The translations under genes were made by a program, and so were the position numbers. Of a stretch of 64,000 nt of DNA, positions 1 through 10,128 are shown piece by piece. The notes below the pieces were generated by a model, which was not told the DNA's origin, did no database searches, and saw only the letters and a list, made by a program, of their open reading frames with translations. The stretch lies in contig DASQFI010000032.1 of NCBI GenBank assembly GCA_035633215.1, forward strand, positions 124,001 to 188,000, given 5' to 3'. Every line of letters begins with the position of its first letter. Position 1 is the first letter of the stretch. This stretch comes from DASQFI01 sp035633215. Lineage in GTDB: Bacteria; Acidobacteriota; Vicinamibacteria; Vicinamibacterales; SCN-69-37.

Positions 1-620
1 CCCTGCGCGGGCCGGTTCGTTTTCCAGACGTCCGGATTGTCGGCTGCGAGGATCGCCGGAAAGTCCCGGCTGCTCTTCACGCTGAGCGGCGCGAACGTCG
101 TGATGTCGAGGTCGCCGGCCCAGTCGTCGCGGTGCTTGATGAGCAGCCAGCTCCGTCCCTCCTGCTGCCCGCTGGCGTATCCGCGCGTGCGCACGAGGAC
201 CCACGATCCCTTCAGCTTGTAGCCGTCCAGCGTGAACTTCAGGTCGCCTTTCGCGAGCGACTTGCCGACGTCGTCCGTCTCCGGCGTCCAGGTGCCCTGA
301 TCCCACAGCATCACGAGCCCGGCGCCGTACCCCTCGGGGATGACGCCCTCGAACGTGCCGTACTCGATCGGATGATCCTCGACGTGCATGGCGAGCCGCT
401 TGATCGTCGGATCGAGGGACGGCCCCTTGGGGACGGCCCACGACAGCAGCACACCGTCGTGCTCGAGCCGGAAGTCGTAGTGGAGGTGGCTGGCGAGGTG
501 TTTCTGGACGCAGAAAAACCGCGACTCGCCCTTGCGCGCCCGCCGCGCGGAATCGGCGTCGCCCTTCGGCTCCGGCGAGCGCGTGAAGTTTCGCTTCCGC
601 TGGTAGTCCTCAAGGGGCAT
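1..620 (-). CDS. LigD-type 3'-phosphoesterase (partial, runs off left edge)
   Basis: Minus-strand reading from ATG at 620 stays open to the window edge (206 residues visible). It carries the hallmark motifs of the 3'-phosphoesterase domain of bacterial NHEJ ligase D: HLASHLHYDFRLEHDG at residues 41-56, then LLSWAVPKGPS and GTFEGVIPEGYGAG. This metal-dependent domain trims 3'-phosphates and ribonucleotides from DNA ends before ligation. The basic N-terminus (MPLEDYQRKRNFTRS) is typical of the family. The 3' end lies outside, so it cannot be told whether this is a stand-alone phosphoesterase or the N-terminal domain of a full LigD with ligase and polymerase modules. It lies 42 bp downstream of the peptide transporter gene on the same strand and may be read through from it; no Ku gene is in view. 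Confidence 0.88.
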   Translation of the reverse strand, partial: MPLEDYQRKRNFTRSPEPKGDADSARRARKGESRFFCVQKHLASHLHYDFRLEHDGVLLSWAVPKGPSLDPTIKRLAMHVEDHPIEYGTFEGVIPEGYGAGLVMLWDQGTWTPETDDVGKSLAKGDLKFTLDGYKLKGSWVLVRTRGYASGQQEGRSWLLIKHRDDWAGDLDITTFAPLSVKSSRDFPAILAADNPDVWKTNRPAQ

Positions 621-662
621 CAGGAACAACTGACAACTGATTCCGGCAATCTGGGGATGTGT

Positions 663-2222
<1,560 letters not shown>

Positions 2223-2245
2223 GATGAAGCCTCCTCAGGAATCCT

Positions 2246-2533
2246 TCACGACTGTGGCACGTATCCAGGCGGGGCCGCCGCGTCGCCGCCGAAGAAAAAC
2301 TCTTCCATGTGGCGGGCGACGATCTCCTGCGCTTCCTTCTGGAACGGGAGGAGGCGGTATTCGTTGAGGATCATCTTCATCCGCTCCTCCCACATCTCCC
2401 AGGCCTCGCGCGAGACCTGTTCATAGATGCGCTGGCCGAGCGGACCGGGCCAGGGCGGCGCGTCGAGCCCTGGCAACTCGCGTTTGAGCTTGACGCAGAA
2501 CACCATTCGGCGGACCGACTCCTCGGCGGCCAT
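2246..2533 (-). CDS. yggX: YggX-family Fe(2+)-trafficking protein
   Basis: A 95-residue cytoplasmic protein that matches YggX over its whole length: the N-terminal VFCVKLKRELPGL corresponds to the IFCxxLxREAEGL region with its conserved cysteine, followed by PWPGPLGQRIYEQVSREAWEMW and a C-terminal helix ending in EEFFFGG. YggX protects Fe-S clusters from oxidative damage and is implicated in iron handling. The ATG at 2533 has an AAGGAG site 11 bases upstream. The next Met (residue 10) would match the usual family start but lacks a ribosome site. First gene of a probable yggX-dtpT operon. Confidence 0.9.
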   Translation of the reverse strand: MAAEESVRRMVFCVKLKRELPGLDAPPWPGPLGQRIYEQVSREAWEMWEERMKMILNEYRLLPFQKEAQEIVARHMEEFFFGGDAAAPPGYVPQS

Positions 2534-2574
2534 CAGCAGAAGGACTCCTTCATGGCAGGCGATCGATCGGAATC

Positions 2575-2690
2575 TTATCTTAGGCGGGGGGACTTCGTCC
2601 CCGCCGCACCCCCCCTGACGCGCTCACTCGCGGGGGCCCACGATCCCCGCTCCGTTCGCGCGGGCTCACTCGCTTCGCTCGTTCGCTTTC
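2575..2690. repeat. dispersed intergenic repeat, copy 1
   Basis: GC-rich noncoding stretch containing GGGGACTTCGTCCCC, CGCTCACTCGCGGGG, CCCCGCTCCGTTCGCG and GAGTGAGC-type words. The reverse complement of this block reappears at 36272-36380 with the same order of words, so the two are copies of one dispersed element in opposite orientation. The terminal GGGGACTTCGTCCCC is itself a hairpin. Confidence 0.6.
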
Positions 2691-2697
2691 TTTTATC

Positions 2698-2727
2698 AAT
2701 CCCGGAAAGCACTTGAGTTGCCGTGGC
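2698..2727. repeat. single arm of a hairpin element
   Basis: TCCCGGAAAGCACTTGAGTT followed by GCCGTGG matches the left arm of the complete hairpin at 22782-22862 at 25 of 27 bases, but here no right arm follows. It lies 24 bp upstream of the metallopeptidase start codon and may represent a decayed or half element. Confidence 0.5.
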
Positions 2728-2750
2728 CGGGAGATAATGGGCCCGATCCA

Positions 2751-5700
2751 ATGTCCGGGTTGAGTTTCTGCCGCTGGTCGGCTGCGATCGTGGTGCTGGT
2801 CCTGGCGGTGGCCTCCAGCGCGCATGCGCAGTACTTTGGCCGCAACAAGGTGCAGTACCGCTCGTTCGAGTTCCTGATTCTGAAAACGGATCACTTCGAC
2901 ATCTACTACTACCCGGAGGAAGCTGAAGCCGCGCAGATCGCCTCGCGCATGGCCGAGCGGTGGCATGCGCGACTGTCGCGTTTCTTCGGCCACGACCTCC
3001 GCGGGCGGCAGTCGGTGATTCTCTACGCCGTGCCCGCGCACTTCCGCCAGACCAACGCCGTCGAAGGGTTGATTGGCGAAGGGACGGGCGGCGTCACCGA
3101 GGCGATCAAGCGCCGCATCGTGCTTCCGATGTCGGGCTCGCTCGCCGACACGGATCACGTGCTCGGACACGAGCTCGTCCACGCGTTTCAGTTCGACCTC
3201 ACCGGCGAGGATCCCCGCGAGCGCATCACGCGCGCGCCAGACATCCTCCAGTACCCCCTCTGGTTCGTCGAGGGCATGGCCGAATACCTGTCGCTCGGAC
3301 CGGTGGACGCCCAGACGTCGATGTGGCTGCGCGACGCGGCGCTCCGCGAGAAGCTGCCGCACATCCGAGACCTCGATGACCCCAAATACTTCCCGTACCG
3401 CTGGGGTCACGCGTTCTGGGCCTTCATTGGCGCCAAGTTCGGCGATCGGACCGTGGCCTCGCTCATCCGGTCGGCCGCCAACCCGCGGTACGACCTTCCC
3501 GGCCTCGCGCGGCAGCTCGGTACCGACCCCGACACGTTGACCAACGACTGGCACACGGCGATTCGAGACGTGACTCGGGCTGTCGCCGAGGACATCTCGC
3601 CGATTACGAGCGAAGCGCGGTCGGCGATCGATCGGCGCCGCGGCGGCGGCCGGTTCAACGTGGGGCCGCGGCTGAGTCCCGACGGCAAGGAGATCGCCTT
3701 TTTCTCCGAACGCGATCGCTTCTCGGTGGAGCTCTTTCTCGCGGATGCCGAGACCGGCCGGATCAAACGGAAGCTCTCGCACTCGGCGACCGATCCGCAT
3801 TTCGACAGCCTCGAGTTCCTGACGTCGGCAGGTGCCTGGAGTCCGGACGGCCGCTCGCTCGTGATCGCCGCGCAGCGCGGTGGGCGGCCCGTCCTCGCCT
3901 TCATCGATCCGGCGACCGCGCGCATCACCCGCGAGGCAGCGCTGCCGGGCCTCGACGATGCGCTGCACCCGGCATTCGCTCCAGACGGACGCTCGATGGT
4001 GCTCAGCGGCAATCGCGGCGGACTGATCGATCTCTATCGCCTGACGCTCCAGACCGGACAGCTCGACCGGCTCACCGCAGATGTCTTCGCGGACCTCGAG
4101 CCGGCGTTCACGCCCGACGGCAAAGCGATCGTCTTCGTCACCGAGCGCTACAGCACGGACGTGCAGCTGCTCGAGTCCGGAGCGCTGCGGCTCGCACGAT
4201 TGGATCTGGCCACCCGAACGGTGTCGGCCATCCCAGGGTTCCTGCAGGGCAAGCACCTGAGCCCGCAAGTGTCGGCTGACGGGAAGACCGTGACCTTCAT
4301 CGCGGAGCCGGATGGCGTGAGCAATGTCTACCGGATGCCGATCGATGGCGGGCCGATCGTCCGCCTGACGTCCTTCGCCACGGGCGTGGCCGGCATTACC
4401 TCGTCGAGCCCGGCGCTGAGCGCGTCGCCGAGCACGGGCCGGCTCGCGTTCAGCGTGTTCGAAGACGACGGCCACGCGGTGTACGTGCTGGACGAAGCGA
4501 AAGTCATCGCGCTGGTCGCCCCCGAAGCCACCGGGAAAGCGGCGCTCCTTCCTGGCCGAAGCACGGCCACGGGCGATGTCCAGCGTCTGCTGACCGACTA
4601 CGACCGCGGGCTGCCCTCGACGGCATCGACCAGTCCGGGCGTGCCGTACACGCGGCAGCTCTCGCTCGACGCGGTCGGACAGCCGACGCTCACGGCCGGT
4701 GTCAGCGAGTTTGGCGGCTACGTGGGTGGCAGCATGTCGGCCTTTTTCAGCGACATGCTTGGCGATCGGATGCTCAACGTCGCCGGTCAGGTCGGCGGGT
4801 CGCTGGCGGATTTCGGCGGCCAGCTGGCGTATCTGAGCCGCAAGCACCGCTGGAACTGGGCGGGCATCGTCGAGCAGTTCCCGTATCGACTCGGCTACGT
4901 CACGCTCGACAGCCGGACGGAGGCGGGCAAAGTTCTCGTGAGCGAAGTCACGGAGCGGCAGACGAACCGCGGCGCGTTCGGAATGACCGCGTTTCCGTTC
5001 AACGCGTCGACGCGCGTCGAGTTCGCCGGCGGCGCGCGGGCGCTGACGTTCACGCGCGACACCAAGGTCCGCGTCTTCGACGCGGAATCCGGCAACCTGG
5101 TCGAGCGGCGCCAGGCGCGCGACGAGATCGCCAACCCCATCTACCTGGCCGAAGCGAGCGCGGCCATCATCCACGATACCTCGTTCTTTGGCGCGACCGG
5201 ACCGATCTACGGATCCCGGTACCGGCTCGAGCTGGGACAGACGACCGGCACGCTGCAGTTCACGAGCGTCCTCGCCGACTGGCGCCGGTACTTCATGCCG
5301 GTCCGGCCGTTCACGGTCTCGATCCGGGGCCTGCATTACGGCCGCTACGGCCGGACGAGCCAGCACCCGCAGCTGCTCGATCTGTTCGTCGGCTATCCCG
5401 AGCTGGTCCACGGCTACGGCGTCGGATCGTTTTCGGCGTCCGAGTGCGTGCGCGACGGCACCGGCGCCGAATGCGGCGTCTTCAGCAGCCTGATTGGCAG
5501 CCGGCTGCTCGTCGCCAATGCCGAAGTGCGCGCGCCGCTCGTCGGCCTCTTCACCGGCGAGCTCGAATATGGCCGCATCCCCGTCGAGGTGGCCGCCTTT
5601 TTCGATGCAGGCGTCGCCTGGACCGCCGGCAGCCGGCCGTCCTTCGCCGGCGGCACGCGTGACGTGGTCCGCAGCGCCGGCCTCGCTGCGCGCGTCAACG

Positions 5701-5798
5701 TGTTTGGCTTGCTGATTGTCGAGGTCGCGGCCTCACGGCCGTTCGATCGGATCGATCGCAGCTGGCAGTGGCAGATTGGGATCAGACAAAGTTTCTAG
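2751..5798 (+). CDS. exported gluzincin peptidase-like protein with TolB propeller and C-terminal beta-barrel
   Basis: About 1015 residues from ATG 2751; a TTG 33 bases upstream is less likely because the ATG is followed at once by a signal peptide (cleavage near AHAQ). Residues about 30-270 form a peptidase-MA-like domain with a zinc-binding HELVH (in VLGHELVHAFQFDL) and a downstream WFVEGMAEY that can supply the glutamate ligand. Several TolB/WD40-type propeller repeats follow (LSPDGKEIAFFSERD, WSPDGRSLVIAA, FTPDGKAIVFVTE). The last 350 residues have amphipathic strands and the GYGVGSF motif of a BamA/Omp85-like outer-membrane barrel. Such a combination points to a cell-envelope protein, possibly surface-anchored through the barrel. 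Substrate is unknown. Confidence 0.82.
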   Translation: MSGLSFCRWSAAIVVLVLAVASSAHAQYFGRNKVQYRSFEFLILKTDHFDIYYYPEEAEAAQIASRMAERWHARLSRFFGHDLRGRQSVILYAVPAHFRQTNAVEGLIGEGTGGVTEAIKRRIVLPMSGSLADTDHVLGHELVHAFQFDLTGEDPRERITRAPDILQYPLWFVEGMAEYLSLGPVDAQTSMWLRDAALREKLPHIRDLDDPKYFPYRWGHAFWAFIGAKFGDRTVASLIRSAANPRYDLPGLARQLGTDPDTLTNDWHTAIRDVTRAVAEDISPITSEARSAIDRRRGGGRFNVGPRLSPDGKEIAFFSERDRFSVELFLADAETGRIKRKLSHSATDPHFDSLEFLTSAGAWSPDGRSLVIAAQRGGRPVLAFIDPATARITREAALPGLDDALHPAFAPDGRSMVLSGNRGGLIDLYRLTLQTGQLDRLTADVFADLEPAFTPDGKAIVFVTERYSTDVQLLESGALRLARLDLATRTVSAIPGFLQGKHLSPQVSADGKTVTFIAEPDGVSNVYRMPIDGGPIVRLTSFATGVAGITSSSPALSASPSTGRLAFSVFEDDGHAVYVLDEAKVIALVAPEATGKAALLPGRSTATGDVQRLLTDYDRGLPSTASTSPGVPYTRQLSLDAVGQPTLTAGVSEFGGYVGGSMSAFFSDMLGDRMLNVAGQVGGSLADFGGQLAYLSRKHRWNWAGIVEQFPYRLGYVTLDSRTEAGKVLVSEVTERQTNRGAFGMTAFPFNASTRVEFAGGARALTFTRDTKVRVFDAESGNLVERRQARDEIANPIYLAEASAAIIHDTSFFGATGPIYGSRYRLELGQTTGTLQFTSVLADWRRYFMPVRPFTVSIRGLHYGRYGRTSQHPQLLDLFVGYPELVHGYGVGSFSASECVRDGTGAECGVFSSLIGSRLLVANAEVRAPLVGLFTGELEYGRIPVEVAAFFDAGVAWTAGSRPSFAGGTRDVVRSAGLAARVNVFGLLIVEVAASRPFDRIDRSWQWQIGIRQSF

Positions 5799-6083
5799 TC
5801 AATCTGAAATCTGGAATCTGGGAATCTGTAATCTTTGATCGGGCGATCTGCGATCGGGGAATCTGGAATCTATCCGGGAATCTTGCAATCTATCGAGGAA
5901 TCTGCAGTCTGAAATCTATCGACGATCTGGAATCTGCTGTATCCGGAAGAGGGCTCCGATTTCAGATTCTCCGATTTCAGATGTGCCGATAGATTCCAGA
6001 TTACCGGATAGATTCCAGATCGCCCGATCGCAGATTCCCCGATCAAAGATTTCAGATTCCCAGATTCCAGATTTCAGATTGAC
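5799..6083. repeat. AATCTGGAATCT iterated palindrome, copy 1 (convergent junction)
   Basis: The whole space between two convergent stop codons is a long imperfect palindrome. Both ends begin with TCAATCTGAAATCTGG read inwards, and arms of about 140 bases run to a centre near 5945. The arms are made of iterated words: GGAATCTG, AATCTATCG, GATCGGGGAATCT. The sequence has clearly lower GC than the neighbouring genes. Related structures lie at 38226-38506 and 41379-41494. Transcripts from either side would form a very long hairpin, so a bidirectional terminator role is possible (inference). Confidence 0.85.
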
Positions 6084-6087
6084 ACGT

Positions 6088-8145
6088 TCAGTGTCGCGCT
6101 AACAATTCAACCTGTACCCTCGCGTCATTGAAGCACGCCCCCCCCGCGATGTCGGTCAGCGTGTCCGGCACCAGCGCGTTGGCCGTCGATCCGTTGAACG
6201 TGCTGCGCGCCCAGAGCCCCTTGGGCAGGGAGACGGTCCCGGGACGAATCTCCGGCGTGACGCTCGCCTCGCACTGCACCTCGCCCAGCTCGTTGAACAC
6301 CCGCACGCTGTCGCCCTCGCCGATCGAACGCGGGTGGGCGTCGTCGGGGTGCAGCTTGAGGCGGGCGACGCCCGGCCGGAGCTCGCCGAGCGTCGAGGAG
6401 ATCGTGTGTTCGCTCGCCGGCGAGATCAGGCTGAGCGGATGGGTCGACGTCGCCGGGTCGACCTCGTAGTGGTACAGGCTCACGCGGCTCTGCACGGACG
6501 CCGGGAACAACTGCACGCGGCCGTCGGGCGTCTGGGGACGGACGTCCACGAACTGCACGGGCCGGCCGTCGGCCGGCGCCGGCGCGACGCGCCCTTCGAG
6601 GACGGCGGGCGACAGCGTCTGCGGCAGGCGCGCCGCCGTGTCCATGAGCGCGCCGGTCTCGCCGAGGTCGTCGCCGCCGTTCGCGAGACCGAGGCGGGCG
6701 CCCAGCTCGCGGAATACCTCGTGATTCGGCCGGGACTCACCGACCGGGGCCACCGCCGGCTGGACCAGGTGAAAGTGGTACGCGCCGTACCCCTTCGCGA
6801 TGTCGTAGTGCTCGAGGAACGTCGTCGCCGGCAGTAACACGTCGGCGTACGGCGCCGTGTCGGTCATGACCTGCTCGTAGACGACCGTGAACAGGTCGTT
6901 TCGTTCGAGCCCTTTGCGCACGCGATTCTGATCGGGCACGGTCGCCAGTGGATTGCAGTTGTAGATGAAGAGCACGGCGATCGGCGGGCTGTCGTATTCG
7001 GTGAGCGCCCGTCCGAGATGATTCATGTTGACGACGCGGACGGGAGGGGCGGGGACGTCGATCAGTGTTTCCGCGGTGATGCCCCACGCGCCGGAATTGC
7101 TCATCGTGTAGCCGCCGCCGCGGACGCCGAACTTCCCGCCGATCGCCGGGAGGGCGAGAATCGCCATGGTCGCGCCGCCGCCGTTTCGATTCCGTTCCTG
7201 CCCCCAGCCGCACCGGATCACGGCCGGCGTGCTGGTGCCGTACCACTCGGCGAAGGTCGACAGATCGGCGGCGGCGATTCCGGCCTCGGCGGCCGCGCGC
7301 TCGATGGTCCAGGCGTCGGCGGCGCGGCCGAACTCGTCCACGCCGGTGGCGTGATCGCGCAGGAACTCGAGATCCGCATGGCCGTGGTCGAACATCGACT
7401 TGGCGACGGCCAGGGCGACCGGGAGGTCCGCGCCGGGCCTGACGGCCAGATGCAGGTCGGCCTGGCGCGCGAGCGGCGTGCGGCGGGGATCGATCACGAC
7501 GAGTCTGGCGCCGCGTTTCTGCGCTTTCTTGATGTGCGCGACGAGGTGAATGCCCGACGCCGACGGATTGCAGCCCCACACGACCACGAGCTGCGCCTCC
7601 TCGTAGTCGGAATACGCCACGCCCGCCATCTTGGCGTACATCGCCGTGGCGGCCGCGCCGGTGGGCGCCGCGCAGAGCGTTCGCGCGAGACGGGAGGCGC
7701 CGAGCCGCCGGAACAGACGCGCGTCTTCGAGATCGTTGGTGAGAATGCCGTTCGAACCGCCGTAGTGATAGGGGAGGATCGATTCGGCGCCGAAGCGTTC
7801 CCGGGCGCGTCGCATCTCGGCGGCAATCAAATCGAACGCCTCGTCCCACGACACGCGGACGAACTCGCCGCCGCCCTTGGGCCCCTTGCGAATTGCCGGA
7901 TGTTGCACCCGGAGCTCGCCGTAGAGACGGCGGCCGAAGCCGCGAACCTTGCCGCAAATGTATCCGTCGGTGCTCGGCGCCTCGTGGCTGCCGTCGATTT
8001 TGATCACGCGTCCGCGCTCGACCGTGACGGCGAGGCTGCAGCTGTCAGGACAATCGAGCGGACACGCGGTGTGAACGGTGGAATGGCCCCACGAGCGAAT
8101 CGGCAGGGCGCTTGGGTCGGCCATGCGCCAGTGTACACGAATCAC
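6088..8145 (-). CDS. molybdopterin-dependent oxidoreductase (formate dehydrogenase/nitrate reductase superfamily)
   Basis: 685 residues. The N-terminal 4Fe-4S motif is CPLDCPDSC followed by YICGK about 28 residues later, the arrangement of the Molybdop_Fe4S4 domain. The central molybdopterin domain includes GWGQERNRNGGGA and CNPLATVPDQNRV, and a C-terminal dinucleotide-binding domain is present (HPDDAHPRSIGEGDSVRV). No Tat signal peptide is obvious, so it is probably cytoplasmic. The substrate is not determinable; proteins of this type are often annotated only as molybdopterin oxidoreductase. Start may be the GTG at 8145 or the ATG seven codons later; neither has a convincing ribosome site. 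The moaC gene at 34654 belongs to the pathway that makes its cofactor. Confidence 0.88.
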   Translation of the reverse strand: MIRVHWRMADPSALPIRSWGHSTVHTACPLDCPDSCSLAVTVERGRVIKIDGSHEAPSTDGYICGKVRGFGRRLYGELRVQHPAIRKGPKGGGEFVRVSWDEAFDLIAAEMRRARERFGAESILPYHYGGSNGILTNDLEDARLFRRLGASRLARTLCAAPTGAAATAMYAKMAGVAYSDYEEAQLVVVWGCNPSASGIHLVAHIKKAQKRGARLVVIDPRRTPLARQADLHLAVRPGADLPVALAVAKSMFDHGHADLEFLRDHATGVDEFGRAADAWTIERAAAEAGIAAADLSTFAEWYGTSTPAVIRCGWGQERNRNGGGATMAILALPAIGGKFGVRGGGYTMSNSGAWGITAETLIDVPAPPVRVVNMNHLGRALTEYDSPPIAVLFIYNCNPLATVPDQNRVRKGLERNDLFTVVYEQVMTDTAPYADVLLPATTFLEHYDIAKGYGAYHFHLVQPAVAPVGESRPNHEVFRELGARLGLANGGDDLGETGALMDTAARLPQTLSPAVLEGRVAPAPADGRPVQFVDVRPQTPDGRVQLFPASVQSRVSLYHYEVDPATSTHPLSLISPASEHTISSTLGELRPGVARLKLHPDDAHPRSIGEGDSVRVFNELGEVQCEASVTPEIRPGTVSLPKGLWARSTFNGSTANALVPDTLTDIAGGACFNDARVQVELLARH

Positions 8146-8146
8146 C

Positions 8147-8296
8147 TGAGATCGATCGGTCGATCGATCGATCGATTGAAGAGCTTGGGTGTCTCAGGGT
8201 CGGGGCGAACGGAGCCAGTGCCAAGCGACCCGCTCGGCAAGAATGCTCAGACAGGATGCTCTTCAATAGATCGATCGAGCGATAGATCGATCGATC
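8147..8296. repeat. GATC-iterated palindrome
   Basis: A run of GATC/ATCG tetranucleotides (8147-8176) continues into ATTGAAGAGC (8175-8184). The exact inverse GCTCTTCAAT follows at 8258-8267, then a second GATC run to 8296. It fills the space between the divergent oxidoreductase and YIP1 genes. Another short GATC run with the same ATTGAAG word occurs at 26817-26852. Confidence 0.7.
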
Positions 8297-8329
8297 AATT
8301 CCCTGTTATCGTTGGCCTCGGAGGGTGCC

Positions 8330-8857
8330 GTGGCGAGCTTCCAGGAGCGTGTGGTCGGCGTGATGCGTCTGCAAGCAGCAACGTTCGAAGAAGTCGAGCA
8401 CGATGCGAATGCGACGGCCCAGGCGGCGATCGTGGTACTCGCCGTGACGATTGCAAGCAGCCTCGTAGTGTTGGACCTCGGCGTGACGCTTTTTCTCGGA
8501 ACGATTTTGGCGGGACTGATCAGGTGGGTCGCGGGCGCGTTCGTCGTCTGGATCATCGGCACCCGGCTCCTGCCGGGCCGGAACACCGAAGGCGATTTCA
8601 CGCAAGTCATGCGCACGATCGGCTTCGCTCATGCGCCAGGGATCTTCGCCGTGCTTTGGATCATCCCGATCATCGGCTGGCTGATCGCGTTGGCCGCCAG
8701 CATCTGGGCGCTTATCGCGACCGTGATCGGCGTCCGGCAGGCGCTCGACTACGACGACACGCTGCGTGCGGTCATCGTCTGTGTCATCGCCTGGATTGTG
8801 ATGGTCCTTGTGATGATGGTGGCGAGCTTGATCGGACTCGGCGCTCGAGTGTGGTGA
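8330..8857 (+). CDS. YIP1-family integral membrane protein
   Basis: 175 residues with an N-terminal amphipathic stretch (FQERVVGVMRL) and about five hydrophobic segments, matching the bacterial Yip1 domain pattern. GTG 8330 is chosen because GGAGGG lies 6 bases upstream; a TTG at 8312 gives six more residues but no ribosome site. The function of bacterial YIP1 proteins is unknown. The stop codon overlaps the GTG of the NADH dehydrogenase gene (GTGA), so the two are translationally coupled. Confidence 0.78.
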   Translation: MASFQERVVGVMRLQAATFEEVEHDANATAQAAIVVLAVTIASSLVVLDLGVTLFLGTILAGLIRWVAGAFVVWIIGTRLLPGRNTEGDFTQVMRTIGFAHAPGIFAVLWIIPIIGWLIALAASIWALIATVIGVRQALDYDDTLRAVIVCVIAWIVMVLVMMVASLIGLGARVW

Positions 8858-10128
8858 CAGCCGCGACGACCCGGCCCCGCGTAGTCATCATCGGCGGCGG
8901 GTTCGGCGGTCTATCGGCGGCCAAAGCGCTCAAGAACGCGCCGGTCGATGTCATCATCATCGACCGGCGCAACCATCACGTCTTCGCGCCCCTTCTCTAT
9001 CAGGTCGCGACCGCGGGCCTGTCTCCGGGCGATATCGCGTCGCCGATCCGCTGGATCCTGCGTCGCCAGTCGAACGTGCGCGTGTGGCTGGCGGAGGCCA
9101 CCGCGATCGACGCCAGCCGGCGTGTTGTGCGTCTCACCGACGGCGAGGTGCCATACGACTTCGTAATCGTCGCGGCCGGCTCCACCCACGCCTATTTCGG
9201 CCACGAAGACTGGCGGCCCCACGCGCCGGGTCTGAAGACGCTGGAGGATGCGCTCGATATACGTCGCAGGGTGCTCCTCTCGTTCGAGCAGGCCGAACGC
9301 GAGTCTGATCGAGCCGCACAACGCCGGTTGCTTACATTTGTGGTGGTGGGGGGAGGGCCAACCGGCGTCGAACTGGCAGGGGCCCTCGCCGAGATTTCCC
9401 GCCACGCCCTGGCGAACGACTTCCGGGCGATCGATCCCGAGTCCGCGCGCATCATTCTGGTCGAGGGGAGTCCGGACGTGCTGCCGGCGTACCCGGGACC
9501 GCTGTCGGCATTTGCGCGGCGCGCGCTCGAACGTCTGGGCGTCTCGGTCTGGACGGGTGCCCTGGTCACGGGCGTCGCGGCCGACACCGTGCGATTGGGC
9601 GGCGACACGGTGGAGGCGGGCACGATTCTCTGGGCGGCCGGCGTGTCGGCGTCGCCGCTCGGCGCGACGATCGGCGCACCGACGGATGGGGTGGGCCGGG
9701 TGATCGTCAACGAGGATTTGTCATGTCCCGGGTATCCGGACGTCTATGTGGTGGGCGACCTGGCGGCGTTTCGTGCCGCCGACGGCCGGCTTCTGCCTGG
9801 CGTCGCACAAGTGGCCATGCAGGAAGCGGCGCACGCGTCGGCCAACATCGCGCGTCGCGTCGGGGGCGAGCCGCCGCGGCCGTTCGTCTATCGCAACCTC
9901 GGGAACATGGCGACGATCGGCCGGCACTCGGCGGTCGGCGAATTTCCACGCTTCTGGCTCAAGGGTTACCTCGCGTGGCTGATGTGGCTGTTCGTCCACA
10001 TCTTTCAGCTCATCGGCTTCCGCAACCGGCTGTCGGTCATGACGCAGTGGGCGTTCTCCTACATGACCTACCAGCGATCGGTTCGGCTCATCACAGGTGA
10101 TCAATGGACGAGTCGCCATCCCGGCTGA
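8854..10128 (+). CDS. ndh: type II NADH dehydrogenase (NAD(P)/FAD-dependent oxidoreductase)
   Basis: 424 residues. The N-terminal FAD dinucleotide fold VVIIGGGFGGLSAAKAL and the central NADH-binding fold VVVGGGPTGVELAGALAE are both intact, with the C-terminal FAD contact YVVGDLAAF. The C-terminus has a hydrophobic segment (YLAWLMWLFVHIFQLIGF), typical of membrane-associated NDH-2. It oxidises NADH and reduces quinone without proton pumping. The GTG start overlaps the previous stop as GTGA; a second GTG one codon upstream is possible. It overlaps the following gene by 25 bp. Confidence 0.93.
   Translation: MTAATTRPRVVIIGGGFGGLSAAKALKNAPVDVIIIDRRNHHVFAPLLYQVATAGLSPGDIASPIRWILRRQSNVRVWLAEATAIDASRRVVRLTDGEVPYDFVIVAAGSTHAYFGHEDWRPHAPGLKTLEDALDIRRRVLLSFEQAERESDRAAQRRLLTFVVVGGGPTGVELAGALAEISRHALANDFRAIDPESARIILVEGSPDVLPAYPGPLSAFARRALERLGVSVWTGALVTGVAADTVRLGGDTVEAGTILWAAGVSASPLGATIGAPTDGVGRVIVNEDLSCPGYPDVYVVGDLAAFRAADGRLLPGVAQVAMQEAAHASANIARRVGGEPPRPFVYRNLGNMATIGRHSAVGEFPRFWLKGYLAWLMWLFVHIFQLIGFRNRLSVMTQWAFSYMTYQRSVRLITGDQWTSRHPG

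Noticed and set aside
2580..5411. Very long open frame on the minus strand (about 940 codons)
   Set aside because: It lies antisense to the metallopeptidase/TolB/barrel gene, is Arg/Glu/Asp-rich without domain motifs, and is explained by GC-rich codon third positions of the real gene.
5799..6083. CRISPR array
   Set aside because: The repeated words are short, irregular and inverted about a centre; there are no constant repeats with unique spacers and no cas genes.
7018..8853. Open frame joined in front of the NADH dehydrogenase
   Set aside because: The upstream part is antisense to the molybdopterin oxidoreductase and then runs through the YIP1 gene; the dehydrogenase itself begins at the GTG overlapping the YIP1 stop.
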